Assembly: GCF_963678635.1 (NCBI RefSeq)
Contig: NC_087065.1
Location: 68,636,956 to 68,700,955 of the forward strand
Length of the DNA: 64,000 nucleotides
Reading direction: 5' to 3'
DNA from: Symsagittifera roscoffensis
Taxonomy: Eukaryota > Xenacoelomorpha > Acoela > Convolutidae
Below, in pieces: positions 1 to 13,915 of this stretch (position 1 is its first letter; each line of letters begins with the position of its first letter). A program made the translations under genes and the position numbers. The notes under the pieces are model-generated. The model searched no databases. It worked only from the letters and a program-made list of their open reading frames with translations, and was not told the origin of the DNA.

Positions 1-1060
1 CATCTCAACTTTTGGTTGTTAGTTTCAAACTTAGGAGAATAAACATTGAAATTAAACTGGAAAATCGAAAAAAAAATCTTAACCATTACAATATACGGAT
101 ATAGCTTAAACATGCAAAAATAATACGTTGAAAAAGCTTAAACATGGCGAGATAGTGAATCCCGCATTTAATTATATAATAGAATATTGGGTTGTTAATT
201 TCAAACTTGGGAAAATAAACATTGATTTTAAACTGGAAAATTGAAAAAAAATCTTAACAATTGCTATATACGGATATAGCTTAAACATGCAAAAATAATA
301 CGTTGAAAAAGCTTAAACATGGCGAGATAGTGAAGCCCGCATTTAAATATTTAATAGAATATTAGGTTATTAATTTCAAAATTGGGAAAATATTTATTGA
401 TTTTAAACTGGAAAATCGAAAAAAAACTTAACCATTGCTATATACGGATAAAGCTTAAACATGCAAAAATAATACGTTGAAAAACTTAACCATGGCAAAA
501 TAGTGAAGCCCGCATTTAATTATATAATAGAATATTGGGTTGTTAATTTCAAACTTGGGAAAATAAACATTGATTTTAAACTGGAAAATTGAAAAAAAAA
601 TCTTAACAATTGCAAAATACGGATATAGCTTAAACATGCAAAAATAATACGTTCAAAAAGCTTAACCATGGCGAAATAGTGAAGCCCGCATTTAATTATA
701 TAATAGAATATTGGGTTGTTAATTTCAAACTTGGGAAAATAAACATTGATTTTAAACTGGAAAATTGAAAAAAAACTTAGCAATTGCTATATATGGATAT
801 AGCTTAAACATGCAAAAATAATACGTTGAAAAAGCTTAACCATGGCGAGATAGTGAAGCCCGCATTTAATTATATTATAGAATATTGGGTTGTTAATTTC
901 AAACTTGGGAAAACAAACATTGATTTTTTACTGGAAAATCGAAAAAAAAATCTTAACCATTGCAATATACGGATATAGCTTAAACATGCAAAAATAATAG
1001 GTCGACAAAGCTTAACCATGGCGAGATAGTGAAGCCCGCATTTAAAAATATAATAGACAA
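1..1060. repeat. B tail, then six A monomers in tandem
   Basis: Bases 1-13 are the end of a B unit (catctcaac, then ttt). Six A monomers follow, starting near 14, 190, 365, 538, 714 and 888, mean 174.5 bp. The first has the ttagtttcaaacttaggaga form that also follows B units at 1.2-1.8 kb and at 36-61 kb. The run ends with a B that begins gcttgag near 1061. There is nothing but satellite here. Confidence 0.93.
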
Positions 1061-4000
1061 GCTTGAGAATTTCATATTTTTTGATATTTTTTCAAGTTAC
1101 TTTTTCTCGAAACTTTTGAAAAATCTCAAAAATTGTCGTATCTCCTAAACTAAAAAGATTTGGTAATTAAAATATGGAGGCTAAAGTCGCAAAACCTGGG
1201 GAAGTTTTGACAGCATCTCAATTTTTGGTTGTTAGTTTCAAACTTGGGAGAATAAACATTGAAATTAAACTGAAAAATCGAAAAAAAATCTTAACCATTG
1301 CAATATACGGATATAGCTTAAACATGCAAAAATAATACGTTGAAAAAGCTTAAACATGGCGAGATAGTGAAGCCCGCATTTAAATATTTAATACAATGTT
1401 GGGTTGTTAATTTCAAACTTGGGAAAATAAACATTGATTTTATACTGGAAAATTGAAAAAAAATCTTAACCATTGCAATATACGGATATAGCTTAAACAT
1501 GCAAAAATAATACGTTGACAAAGCTTAAACATGGCGAGATAGTGAAGCCCGCATTTAAATATATAATAGACAAGGTTGAGAATTTCATATTTTGTGATAT
1601 TTTTTCAAGTTGATTTTTCTCGAAACTTTTGAAAAATCTCAAAAATTGCCGTATCTCCTAAACTAAAAAAATTTGGTAACTCAAATATGGAGGCCAAAGT
1701 CGCAAAACCTGGGGAAGTTTTGACAGCATCTCAATATTTGGTTGTTAGTTTCAAACTTGGGAGAATAAACATTGAATTTAAACTGGAAAATCGAAAAAAA
1801 AATCTTAACCATTGCTATATACGGATATAGCTTAAACATGCAAAAATATTACGTTGAAAAAGCTTAACCATGGCGAGATAGTGAAGCCCGCATTTAAATA
1901 TATAATAGAATATAATAGAATATTGGGTTGTTAATTTCAAACTTGGGAAAATAAACATTGATTTTAAACTGGAAAATCGAAAAAAAAAATCGTAACCATT
2001 GCAGTATACGGATATAGCTTAAACATGCAAAAATAATACGTTGACAAAGCTTAACCATGGCGAGATAGTGAAGCTCGCATTTAAATATATAATAGAATAT
2101 AATAGAATATTGTGTTGTTAATTTCAAACTTGGGAAAATAAACATTGATTTTAAACTGGAAAATCGAAAAAAAATCTTAACCATTGCAAAATACGGGTAT
2201 TCCTTAAACATGCAAAAATAATACGTTGAAAAAGCTTAACCATGGCGAGATAGTGAAGCCCGCAATTAAATATATAATAGACAAGGTTGAGAATTTCATA
2301 TTTTGTGATATTTTTTCAAGTTACTTTTTCTCGAAATTTTTGAAAAATCTCAAAAATTGCCGTATCTCCTAAACTAAAAAGATTTGGTAACTCAAATATG
2401 GAGGCCAAAATCGCAAAACCTGGGGAAGTTTTGACAGCATCTCAATATTTGGTTGTTAATTTCAAACTTGGGAAAATAAACATTGAATTTAAACTGGAAA
2501 ATCGAAAAAAAAATCTTAACCATTGCAATATACGGATATAGCTTAAACATGCAAAAATAATACGTTGAAAAAACGTAACCATGGCGAGATAGTGAAGCGC
2601 GCATTTAATTATATTAGAATATTGAGTTGTTAATTTCAAACTTGGTAAAATAGACATTGATTTTAAACTGGAAAATCGAAAAAAAAAATCTTAACCATTG
2701 CAAAATACGGATATTCCTTAAACATGCAAAAATAATACGTTGAAAAAGCTTAACCATGGCGAGATAGTGAAGCCCGCAATTAAATATATAATAGACAAGG
2801 TTGAGAATTTCATATTTTGTGATATTTTTTCAAGTTACTTTTTCTCGAAAATTTTGAAAAATCTCAAAAATTGCCGTATCTCCTAAACTAAAAAGATTTG
2901 GTAACTCAAATATGAAGGCCAAAATCGCAAAACCTGGGGAACTTTTGACAGCATCTCAATATTTGGTTGTTAATTTCAAACTTGGGAAAATAAACATTGA
3001 ATTTAAACTGGAAAATCGAAAAAAAAATCTTAACCATTGCATAATACGGATATAGCTTAAACATGCAAAAATAACACGTTGAAAATGCTTAACCATGGCG
3101 AGATAGTGAAGCGCGCATTTAATTATATAATAGAATAATGAGTTGTTAATTTCAAACTTGGTAAAATAGACATTGATTTTAAACTGGAAAATCGAAAAAA
3201 AAAATCTTAACCATTGCAATAAACGGATATAGCTTATACATGCAAAAATATTACGTTGAAAAAGCTTAACCATGGCGAGATAGTGAAGCCCGCATTTAAA
3301 TATATAATAAACAAGGTTGAGAATTTCATACTTTGTGAAATTTTTTCAACTTACTTTTTTTCAAATCTTTTGAAAAATCTCAAAAATTGCCGTATCTCGT
3401 AAACTAAAATGACTTGGTAAGTCAAATATGGAGGCCAAAATCGCAAAACCTGGGGAAGTTTTGACAGCATCTCAATATTGGGTTGTCAATTTCAAACTTG
3501 GGAAAATAAACATTGAATTTAAACTGGAAAATCGAAAAAAAAATCTTAACCATCGCAATATACGGATATAGCTTAAACATGCAAAAATAATACGTTGAAA
3601 AAGCTTAACCATGGCGAGATAGTGAAGCCCGCCTTTACATATATAATAGAATATTGTGTTTTTAATTTCAAACTTGGGAAAATAAATATTGATTTTAAAC
3701 TGGAAAATCGAAAAAAAAATCTTAACCATTGCAATATACGGATATAGCTTAAACATGAAAAAATAATACGTTGAAAAAACTTAACTATGGCGAGATAGTG
3801 AAACCCGCATTTAAATATTTAAAAGAATATTGAGTTGTTAATTTCAAAATTGGGAAAATATACAATGATTTTAAACTGGAAAATCGAAAATAAAATCTTA
3901 ACCATTGCAACATACGGATATAGCTTAAGCATGCAAAACTATTATGTTGAAAAAACGTAACCATGGCAAGATAGTGAAGCCCGCATTTAAATATTTAATA

Positions 4001-7000
4001 GACAACGTTGAGAATTTTATATTTTGTGAAATTTTTTCAAGTTAATTTTTTTTCGAAATTTTTGAAAAATCTCGAAAATTGCCGTATCTCGTAAACTAAA
4101 AAGATTTGGTAACTCAAATATGGAGGCCAAAATCGCAAAACCTGGGGAAGTTTTGACAGCATCTCAAACTTTGGTTGTTAATTTCAAACTTGGGAAAAAA
4201 AAACATTGATTTCAAACTGGAAAATCGAAAAAAAAATCTTAACCATTGCAATATACGGATATAGCTTAAACATGCAAAAATAATACGTTGAAAAAACGTA
4301 ACCATGGCGAGATAGTGAAGCCCGCATTTAAATATTTAATAGACAACGTTGAGAATTTTATATTTTGTGAAATTTTTTCAAGTTAATTTTTTTTCGAAAT
4401 TTTTGAAAAATCTCGAAAATTGCCGTATCTCGTAAACTAAAAAGATTTGGTAACTCAAATATGGAGGCCAAAATCGCAAAACCTGGGGAAGTTTTGACAG
4501 CATCTCAATATTGGGTTGTCAATTTCAAACTTGGGAAAATAAACATTGAATTTAAACTGGAAAATCGAAAAAAAAATCTTAACCATCGCAATATACGGAT
4601 ATAGCTTAAACATGCAAAAATAATACGTTGAAAAAGCTTAACCATGGCGAGATAGTGAAGCCCGCATTTACATATATAATAGAATATTGTGTTTTAATTT
4701 CAAACTTGGGAAAATAAATATTGATTTTAAACTGGAAAATCGAAAAAAAAATCTTAACCATTGCAATATACGGATATAGCTTAAACATGAAAAAATAATA
4801 CGTTGAAAAAACTTAACCATGGCGAGATAGTGAAACCCGCATTTAAATATTTAAAAGAATATTGAGTTGTTAATTTCCAAATTGGGAAAATATACAATGA
4901 TTTTAAACTGGAAAATCGAAAATAAAATCTTAACCATTGCCACATACGGATATAGCTTAAGCATGCAAAACTATTATGTTGAAAAAACGTAACCATGGCG
5001 AGATAGTGAAGCCCGCATTTAAATATTTAATAGACAACGTTGAGAATTTTATATTTTTGTGAAATTTTTTCAAGTTAATTTTTTTTCGAAATTTTTGAAA
5101 AATCTCGAAAATTGCCGTATCTCGTAAACTAAAAAGATTTGGTAACTCAAATATGGAGGCCAAAATCGCAAAACCTGGGGAAGTTTTGACAGCATCTCAA
5201 TATTTGGGTGTTAATTTCAAACTTGGGAAAATAAACATTGAATTTAAACTGGAAAATCGAAAAAAAAATCTTAACCATTGCAATATACGGATATAGCTTA
5301 AACATGCAAAAATAATACGTTAAAATAACTTAACCATGGCGAGATAGTGAAGCCCGCATTTAAATATATAATAGACAAGGTTAAGAATTTCATATTTTGT
5401 GAAATTTTTTCAAGTTAATTTTTTTGGAAACTTTTGAAACATCACAAAAATTGCCGTATCTCGTAAACTAAAAAGATTTGGTAACTCAAATATGGAGGCC
5501 AAAATCGCAAAACCTGGGGAAGTTTTGACAGCATCTCAATATTGGGTTGTCAATTTCAAACTTGGGAAAATAAACATTGAATTTAAACTGGAAAATCGAA
5601 AAAAAATCTTAACCATCGCAATATACGGATATAGCTTAAACATGCAAAAATAATACGTTGAAAAAGCTTAACCATGGCGAGATAGTGAAGCCCGCATTTA
5701 CATATATAATAGAATATTGTGTTTTTAATTTCAAACTTGGGAAAATAAATATTGATTTTAAACTGGAAAATCGAAAAAAAAATCTTAACCATTGCAATAT
5801 ACGGATATAGCTTAAACATGAAAAAATAATACGTTGAAAAAACTTAACCATGGCGAGATAGTGAAACCCGCATTTAAATATTTAAAAGAATATTGAGTTG
5901 TTAATTTCCAAATTGGGAAAATATACAATGATTTTAAACTGGAAAATCGAAAATAAAATCTTAACCATTGCCACATACGGATATAGCTTAAGCATGCAAA
6001 ACTATTATGTTGAAAAAACGTAACCATGGCGAGATAGTGAAGCCCGCATTTAAATATTTAATAGACAACGTTGAGAATTTTATATTTTGTGAAATTTTTT
6101 CAAGTTAATTTTTTTTCGAAATTTTTGAAAAATCTCGAAAATTGCCGTATCTCGTAAACTAAAAAGATTTGGTAACTCAAATATGGAGGCCAAAATCGCA
6201 AAACCTGGGGAAGTTTTGACAGCATCTCAATATTTGGTTGTTAATTTCAAACTTGGGAAAATAAACATTGAATTTAAACTGGAAAATCGAAAAAAAAATC
6301 TTAACCATTGCAATATACGGATATAGCTTAAACATGCAAAAATAATACGTTAAAAAAACTTAACCATGGCGAGATAGTGAAGCCCGCATTTAAATATATA
6401 ATAGACAAGGTTAAGAATTTCATATTTTGTGAAATTTTTTCAAGTTAATTTTTTTGGAAACTTTTGAAACATCACAAAAATTGCCGTATCTCGTAAACTA
6501 AAAAGATTTGGTAACTCAAATATGGAGGCTAAAATCGAAAAACTTGGGGAAGTTTTGACAGCGTCTCAACATTTGGTTGTTAATATCAAACTTGGGAAAA
6601 TAAACATTGAATTTAAACTGGAAAATCGAAAAAAAGTCTTAACCATTGCAATATACGGATATAGCTTGAACATGCAAAAATAATACGTTGAAAAAGCTTA
6701 ACCATGGCGAGATAGTGAAGCCCGCATTTAAATATTTAATAGAATATTGGGTTGTTAATTTCAAAATTGGGAAAATATACATTGATTTTAAACTGGAAAA
6801 TTGAAAAAAAATCTTAACCTTTGCAATATACGGATGTAGCTTAAGCATGCAAAACTATTACGTTGAAAAAACTTAACCATGGCGAGATATTGAAGCCCGC
6901 ATTTAAATATATAATAGACAAGGTCGAGAATTTCATATTTTGTGAAATTTTTTTCAAGTTACTATTTTTCGATACTTTTGAAAAATCTCGAAAATTGCGG

Positions 7001-9150
7001 TATCTCGTAAACTAAAAAGATTTGGTAACTCAAATATGGAGGCCAAAATCGCAAAACCTGGGGAAGTTTTGACAGCGTCTCAATATTTGGTTGTTAATTT
7101 CAAACTTGGGAAAATAAACATTGAATTTAAACTGGAAAATCGAAAAAAAAATCTTAACCATTGCAATATACGGATATAGCTTAAACATAAAAAAAATAAT
7201 ACGTTGAAAAAGCTTAACCATGGCGAGATAGTGAAACCCGCATTTAAATATTTAAAAGAATATTGGGTTGTTAATTTCAAAATTGGGAAAATATACAATG
7301 ATTTTAAACTGGAAATTCGAAAATAAAATCTTAACCATTGCAACATACGGATATAGCTTTGGCATGCAAAACTATTATGTTGAAAAAACGTAACCATGGC
7401 GAGATAGTGAAGCCCGCATTTAAATATTTAATAGACAACGTTGAGAATTTTATATTTTGTGAAACTTTTTCAAGTTAATTTTTTTTCGAAATTTTTGAAA
7501 AATCTCGAAAATTGCCGTATCTCGTAAACTAAAAAGATTTGGTAACTCAAAAATGGAGGCCAAAATCGCAAAACCTGGGGAAGTTTTGACAGCATCTCAA
7601 AATTTGGTTGTTAATTTCAAACTTGGGAAAATAAACATTGAATTTAAACTGGAAAATCGAAAAAAAAATCTTAACCATTGCAATATACGGATATAGCTTA
7701 AACATGCAAAAATAATACGTTAAAAAAACTTAACCATGGCGAGATAGTGAAGCCAGCATTTAAATATATAATAGACAAGGTTAAGAATTTCATATTTTGT
7801 GAAATTTTTTCAACTTAATTTTTTTGGAAACTTTTGAAACATCACGAAAATTGCCGTATCTCGTAAACTAAAAAAATTTGGTAACTCAAATATGGAGGCT
7901 AAAATCGAAAAACTTGGGGAAGTTTTGACAGCGTCTCAACATTTGGTTGTTATTATCAAACTTGGGAAAATAAACATTGAATTTAAACTGGAAAATCGAA
8001 AAAAAAATCTTAACCATTGCAATATACGGATATAGCTTGAACATGCGAAAATAATACGTTGAAAAAGCTTAACCATGGCGAGATAGTGAAGCCCGCATTT
8101 AAATATTTATTAGAATATTGGGTTGTTAATTTCAAAATTGGGAAAATATACATTGATTTTAAACTGGAAAATCGAAAAAAAAATCTTAACCTTTGCAATA
8201 TACGGATGTAGCTTAAGCATGCAAAAATATTACGTTGAAAAAACTTAACCATGGCGAGATAGTGAAGCCCGCATTTAAATATTTAATAGACAAGGTTGAG
8301 AATTTTATATTTTGTGAAATTTTTTCAAGTTATTTTTTTTTCGAAACTCTTGAAAAATTTCGAAAATTGCCGTATCTCGTAAACTAAAAAGATTTGGTAG
8401 CTCAAATATGGAGGCCAAAATCGCAAAACCTGGGGAAGTTTTGACAGCATCTCAATATTTGGTTGTTAATTTCAAACTTGGGAAAATAAACATTGAATGT
8501 AAACTGGAAAATCGAAAAAAAATCTTAACCAATGCAATATACGGATATAGCTTAAACATGCAAAAATAATACGTTAAAAAAACTTAACCATGGCGAGATA
8601 GTGAAGCCCGCATTTAAATAAATAATAGACAAGGTTAAGAATTTCATATTTTGTGAAATTTTTTCAAGTTAATTTTTTTTCGAAACTTTTGAAACATCAC
8701 GAAAATTGCCGTATCTCGTAAACTAAAAAGATTTGTCAACTCAAATATGGAGGCCAAAATCGAAAAACTTGGGGAAGTTTTGACAGCGTCTCAACATTTG
8801 GTTGTTAATTTCAAACTTGGGAAAATAAACATTGAATTTAAACTGGAAAAACGAAAAAAAATCTTAACCATTGCAATATACGGATATAGCTTAAACATGC
8901 AAAAATAATACGTTGAAAAAGCTTAACCATGGCGAGATAGTGAAGCCCGCATTTAAATATGTAATAGAATATTGGGTTGTTAATTTCAAAATTGGGAAAA
9001 TATACATTGATTTTAAACTGGAAAGTCGAAAAAGTTTTTTTTTAACCTTTGCAATATACGGATATAGCTTAAACATGCAAAAACAATACGTTGAAAAAAC
9101 TTAACCATGGAAAGATAGTGAAGCCCGCATTTAAATATATAATAGACAAG
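1061..9150. repeat. Mixed B-A(1-3) array
   Basis: B cores lie at 1136, 1648, 2359, 2873, 3389, 4081, 4422, 5114, 5453, 6144, 6483, 6997, 7514, 7853, 8369 and 8708. The spacings are 512, 711, 514, 516, 692, 341, 692, 339, 691, 339, 514, 517, 339, 516 and 339, so one to three A per B. The part 4081-6144 alternates 341/692 and reads as a ~1031-bp HOR (B A B AAA) in two near-identical copies. The first four B units are of the ctcc type; the ctcg type begins at 3389. From 5.4 kb a B form with ggaaacttttgaaacatcac appears. A 10-bp linker duplication occurs near 1.91 and 2.10 kb. No gene is seen. Confidence 0.92.
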
Positions 9151-9828
9151 GTTGAGAATTTTATATTTTGTGAATTTTTTTCAAGTCATTTTTTTTTCGA
9201 AACTTTTGAAAAATCTCGAAAATTGCCGTATCTCGTAAACTAAAAAGAATTGGTAACTCAAATATGGAGGCCAAAATCGCAAAACCTGGGGAAATTTTGA
9301 CAGCATCTCAATATTTGGTTGTTAATTTCAAACTTGGGAATATAAACATTGAATTTAAACTGGAAAATCGAAAAAAAATCTTAACCATTGCAATATACGG
9401 ATATAGCTTAAACATGCAAAAATAATACGTTAAAAAAAACTTAACCATGGCGAGATAGTGAAGCCCGCATTTAAATATATACTAGACAAGGTTAAGAATT
9501 TCATATTTTGTGAAATTTTTTCAAGTTAATTTTTTTCGAAACTTTTGAAAAATCTCGAAAATTGCCGTATCTCGTAAACTAAAAAGAATTGGTAACTCAA
9601 ATATGGAGGCCAAAATCGCAAAACCTGGGGAAGTTTTGACAGCATCTCAATATTTGGTTGTTAATTTCAAACTTGGGAATATAAACATTGAATTTAAACT
9701 GGAAAATCGAAAAAAAAATCTTAACCATTGCAATATACGGATATAGCTTAAACATGCAAAAATAATACGTTGAAAAAACTTAACCATGGCGAGATAATGA
9801 AGCCCGCATTTAAATATATAATAGATAA
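9151..9828. repeat. Two AB dimers (338-339 bp)
   Basis: B cores at 9225 and 9564 are each followed by one A. Both carry taaaaagaattggtaac and share gggaatataaacattg in the following A, so they look like recent tandem copies of one dimer. They lead straight into the 1195-bp HOR. Confidence 0.9.
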
Positions 9829-11020
9829 AGTTGAGAATTTGATATTTCGTTAAATTTTTTCAAGTTACTTTTTTTCGAAACTTTTGAAAAATCTCAAAAA
9901 TTGCCGTATCTCGTAAACTAAGAAGATTTGGTAACTCAAATAAGGAGGCCAAAATCGCAAAACCTGGGGAAGTTTTGACAGCATCCCAATATTTGGTTGT
10001 TAATTTTAAACTTGGGAAAATAAATATTGATTTTAAACTGGAAAATCGAAAAAAAATCTTAACCATTGCAATATACGGATATAGCTTAAACATGCAAAAA
10101 TAATACGTTGAAAAAACTTAACCATGGCGAGATAGTGAAGCCTGCATTTAAATATATAAAAGACAAGGTTGAGAATTTCATATTTTGTGAAATTTTTTGC
10201 AAGTTACTTTTTTTCGAAACTTTTGAAAAATCTCGAAAATTGCCGTATCTCGTAAACTAAAAAGATTTGGTAACTCAAATACGGAGGCCAAAATCGCAAA
10301 ACCTGGGGAAGTTTTGACAGCATGTCAATATTTGGTTGTTAATTTCAAATTTGGGAAAATAAACATTGAATTTAAACTGGAAAATCGAAAAAAAAATCTT
10401 AACCATTGCAATATACGGATATAGCGTAACCATGCAAAAAAATACGTTAAAAAAACTTAACCATGGCAAGATAGTGAAGCCCGCATTTAAATATATAAAA
10501 GACAAGGTTGAGAAGTTCATATTTCGTGAAATTTTTTCAAGTTACTTTTTTTCGAAACTTTTGAAAAATCTCAAAAATTGCCGTATCTCGTAAACTAAGA
10601 AGATTTGGTAACTCAAATATGGAGGCAAAAATTGCAACAACTGGGGAAGTTTTGACAGCATCTCAATATTTGAAAGTTAATTTCAAACTTGGGAAAATAA
10701 ACATTGAATTTGAACTGAAAAATCGAAAAAAAAATCTTAACCATCGCAAAACACGGATATAGCTTAAACATGCAAAAATAATACGTTGAAAAAGCTTAAC
10801 CATGGCGAGAAAGTGAAGCCCGCATTTAATTATATAATAGAATATTTGGTTGTTAATTTCAAACTTGGGAAAATAAACATTGATTTTAAACTGGAAAATC
10901 GAAAAAAAATCTTAACAATTGCAAAATACGGATATAGCTTAAACATGCAAAAAAAATACGTTGAAAAAACTTATCCATGGCAAGAAAGTGAAGCCCGCAT
11001 TTAAATATATGATAGGCCAG
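9829..11020. repeat. 1195-bp HOR, copy 1 (B A B A B AA)
   Basis: B cores are at 9903, 10242 and 10580, then two A. The third interval carries the private strings gatatagcgtaaccatgc and gttaaaaaaacttaacc in the preceding A, and agttaatttcaaacttggg after tatttgaa. These markers recur at +1195 and +2390. The second A ends with gcaaaaaaaatacgttg-type text. Confidence 0.9.
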
Positions 11021-12216
11021 GTTGAGAATTTCATAATTTGTGAAATTTTTTCAAGTCACTTTTTTTTCGAAACTTTTGAAAAATCTCGAAAATTGCCGTA
11101 TCTCGTAAACTAAAAAGATTTGGTAACTCAAATAAGGAGGCCAAAATCGCAAAACCTGGGGAAGTTTTTTTTACAGCATCCCAATATTTGGTTGTTAATT
11201 TTAAACTTGGGAAAATAAATATTGATTTTAAACTGGAAAATCGAAAAAAAATCTTAGCCATTGCAATATACGGATATAGCTTAAACATGCAAAAATAATA
11301 CGTTGAAAAAACTTAACCATGGCGAGATAGTGAAGCCTGCATTTAAATATATAAAAGACAAGGTTGAGAATTTCATATTTTGTGAAATTTTTTGCAAGTT
11401 ACTTTTTTTCGAAACTTTTGAAAAATCTCGAAAATTGCCGTATCTCGTAAACTAAAAAGATTTGGTAACTCAAATACGGAGGCCAAAATCGCAAAACCTG
11501 GGGAAGTTTTGACAGCATGTCAATATTTGGTTGTTAATTTCAAATTTGGGAAAATAAACATTGAATTTAAACTGGAAAATCGAAAAAAAAATTTTAACCA
11601 TTGCAATATACGGATATAGCGTAACCATGCAAAAAAATACGTTAAAAAAACTTAACCATGGCAAGATAGTGAAGCCCGCATTTAAATATATAAAAGACAA
11701 GGTTGAGAAGTTCATATTTCGTGAAATTTTTTCAAGTTACTTTTTTTCGAAACTTTTGAAAAATCTCAAAAATTGCCGTATCTCGTAAACTAAGAAGATT
11801 TGGTAACTCAAATATGGAGGCAAAAATTGCAACAACTGGGGAAGTTTTGACAGCATCTCAATATTTGAAAGTTAATTTCAAACTTGGGAAAATAAACATT
11901 GAATTTGAACTGAAAAATCGAAAAAAAAATCTTAACCATCGCAAAACACGGATATAGCTTAAACATGCAAAAATAATACGTTGAAAAAGCTTAACCATGG
12001 CGAGAAAGTGAAGCCCGCATTTAATTATATAATAGAATATTTGGTTGTTAATTTCAAACTTGGGAAAATAAACATTGATTTTAAACTGGAAAATCGAAAA
12101 AAAAATCTTAACCATTGCTATATACGGATATAGCTTAAACATGCAAAAAAAATACGTTGAAAAAACTTATCCATGGCAAGAAAGTGAAGCCCGCATTTAA
12201 ATATATGATAGGCCAG
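11021..12216. repeat. 1195-bp HOR, copy 2
   Basis: B cores are at 11095, 11437 and 11775, then two A. It begins with the linker atgataggccagg. It has an expanded T run in gaagttttttttacagc (near 11163-11175), a change shared in shorter form with the next copy and with the relocated copy at 18.69 kb. Confidence 0.9.
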
Positions 12217-13411
12217 GTTGAGAATTTCATAATTTGTGAAATTTTTTCAAGTCACTTTTTTTTCGAAACTTTTGAAAAATCTCGAAAATTGCCGTATCTC
12301 GTAAACTAAAAAGATTTGGTAACTCAAATAAGGAGGCCAAAATCGCAAAACCTGGGGAAGTTTTTTTACAGCATCCCAATATTTGGTTGTTAATTTTAAA
12401 CTTGGGAAAATAAATATTGATTTTAAACTGGAAAATCGAAAAAAAATCTTAACCATTGCAATATACGGATATAGCTTAAACATGCAAAAATAATACGTTG
12501 AAAAAACTTAACCATGGCGAGATAGTGAAGCCTGCATTTAAATATTTAAAAGACAAGGTTGAGAATTTCATATTTTGTGAAATTTTTTGCAAGTTACTTT
12601 TTTTCGAAACTTTTGAAAAATATCGAAAATTGCCGTATCTCGTAAACTAAAAAGATTTGGTAACTCAAATATGGAGGCCAAAATCGCAAAACCTGGTGAA
12701 GTTTTGACAGCATGTCAATATTTGGTTGTTAATTTCAAATTTGGGAAAATAAACATTGAATTTAAACTGGAAAATCGAAAAAAAAATCTTAACCATTGCA
12801 ATATACGGATATAGCGTAACCATGCAAAAAAATACGTTAAAAAAACTTAACCATGGCAAGATAGTGAAGCCCGCATTTAAATATATAAAAGACAAGGTTG
12901 AGAAGTTCATATTTCGTGAAATTTTTTCAAGTTACTTTTTTTTCGAAACTTTTGAAAAATCTCAAAAATTGCCGTATCTCGTAAACTAAGAAGATTTGGT
13001 AACTCAAATATGGAAGCCAAAATTGCAACAACTGGGGAAGTGTTGACAGCATCTCAATATTTGAATGTTAATTTCAAATTTGGGAAAATAAACATTGAAT
13101 TTGAACTGAAAAATCGAAAAAAAAATCTTAACCATCGCAAAACACGGATATAGCCTAAACATGCAAAAATAATACGTTGAAAAAGCTTAACCATGGCGAG
13201 AAAGTGAAGCCCGCATTTAATTATATAATAGAATATTTGGTTGTTAATTTCAAACTTGGGAAAATAAACATTGATTTTAAACTGGAAAATCGAAAAAAAA
13301 ATCTTAACCATTGCTATATACGGATATAGCTTAAACATGCAAAAAAAATACGTTGAAAAAACTTATCCATGGCAAGAAAGTGAAGCCCGCATTTAAATAT
13401 ATGATAGGCCA
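12217..13411. repeat. 1195-bp HOR, copy 3
   Basis: B cores are at 12291, 12632 and 12971, then two A. A private aaaaatatcgaaaattgcc in the 12632 B is found again at 18.95 kb. That and other markers pair 11.8-13.4 kb with 18.1-19.7 kb at a constant offset of 6328 bp. The copy ends where the next B is broken at 13462-13467. Confidence 0.9.
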
Positions 13412-13915
13412 GGTTGAGAATTTCATAATTTGTGAAATTTTTTCAAGTCACTTTTTTTTCGAAACTTGGGAAAATAAACATTGATTTTAAACTGGAAAAT
13501 CGAAAAAAAAATCTTAACCATTGCTATATACGGATATAGCTTAAACATGCAAAAATAATACGTTGAAAAAGCTTAACCATGGCGAGAAAGTGAAGCCCGC
13601 ATTTAATTATATAATAGAATATTTGGTTGTTAATTTCAAACTTGGGAAAATAAACATTGATTTTAAACTGGAAAATCGAAAAAAAAATCTTAACCATTGC
13701 TATATACGGATATAGCTTAAACATGCAAAAAAAATACGTTGAAAAACCTTATCCATGGCAAGAAAGTGAAGCCCGCATTTAAATATATGATAGGCCAGGT
13801 TGAGAATTTCATAATTTGTGAAATTTTTTCAAGTCACTTTTTTTTCGAAAAATACGTTAAAAAAACTTAACCATGGCAAGATAGTGAAGCCCGCATTTAA
13901 ATATATAAAAGACAA
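13412..13915. repeat. Rearranged segment with two truncated B units
   Basis: A B starts at 13412 but stops after its first ~50 bases. At 13462-13467 the string aaactt is shared by B (cgaaactttt) and A (caaacttggg), and the sequence continues as A, which has lost its first ~15 bases. A full A follows from 13625. A second B starts at 13798 and is cut at the same internal point. At 13848-13851 an aaa overlap joins cacttttttttcg of B to aatacgttaaaaaaac of an A tail, which runs to 13915. The corresponding place in the relocated copy (19.3-19.8 kb) is intact, so this is a local rearrangement. Confidence 0.88.
13523..13540. other. 18-bp imperfect palindrome in monomer A (example)
   Basis: The string gctatatacggatatagc pairs with its own reverse complement at 8 of 9 arm positions (the mismatch is the A/G pair next to the centre). 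Many A units carry this form; most others have gcaatatacggatatagc, which keeps 7 of 9. It lies about 74 bases into A, near the monomer centre. A symmetric site could bind a dimeric protein or form a small cruciform; no function is shown. Confidence 0.6.
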
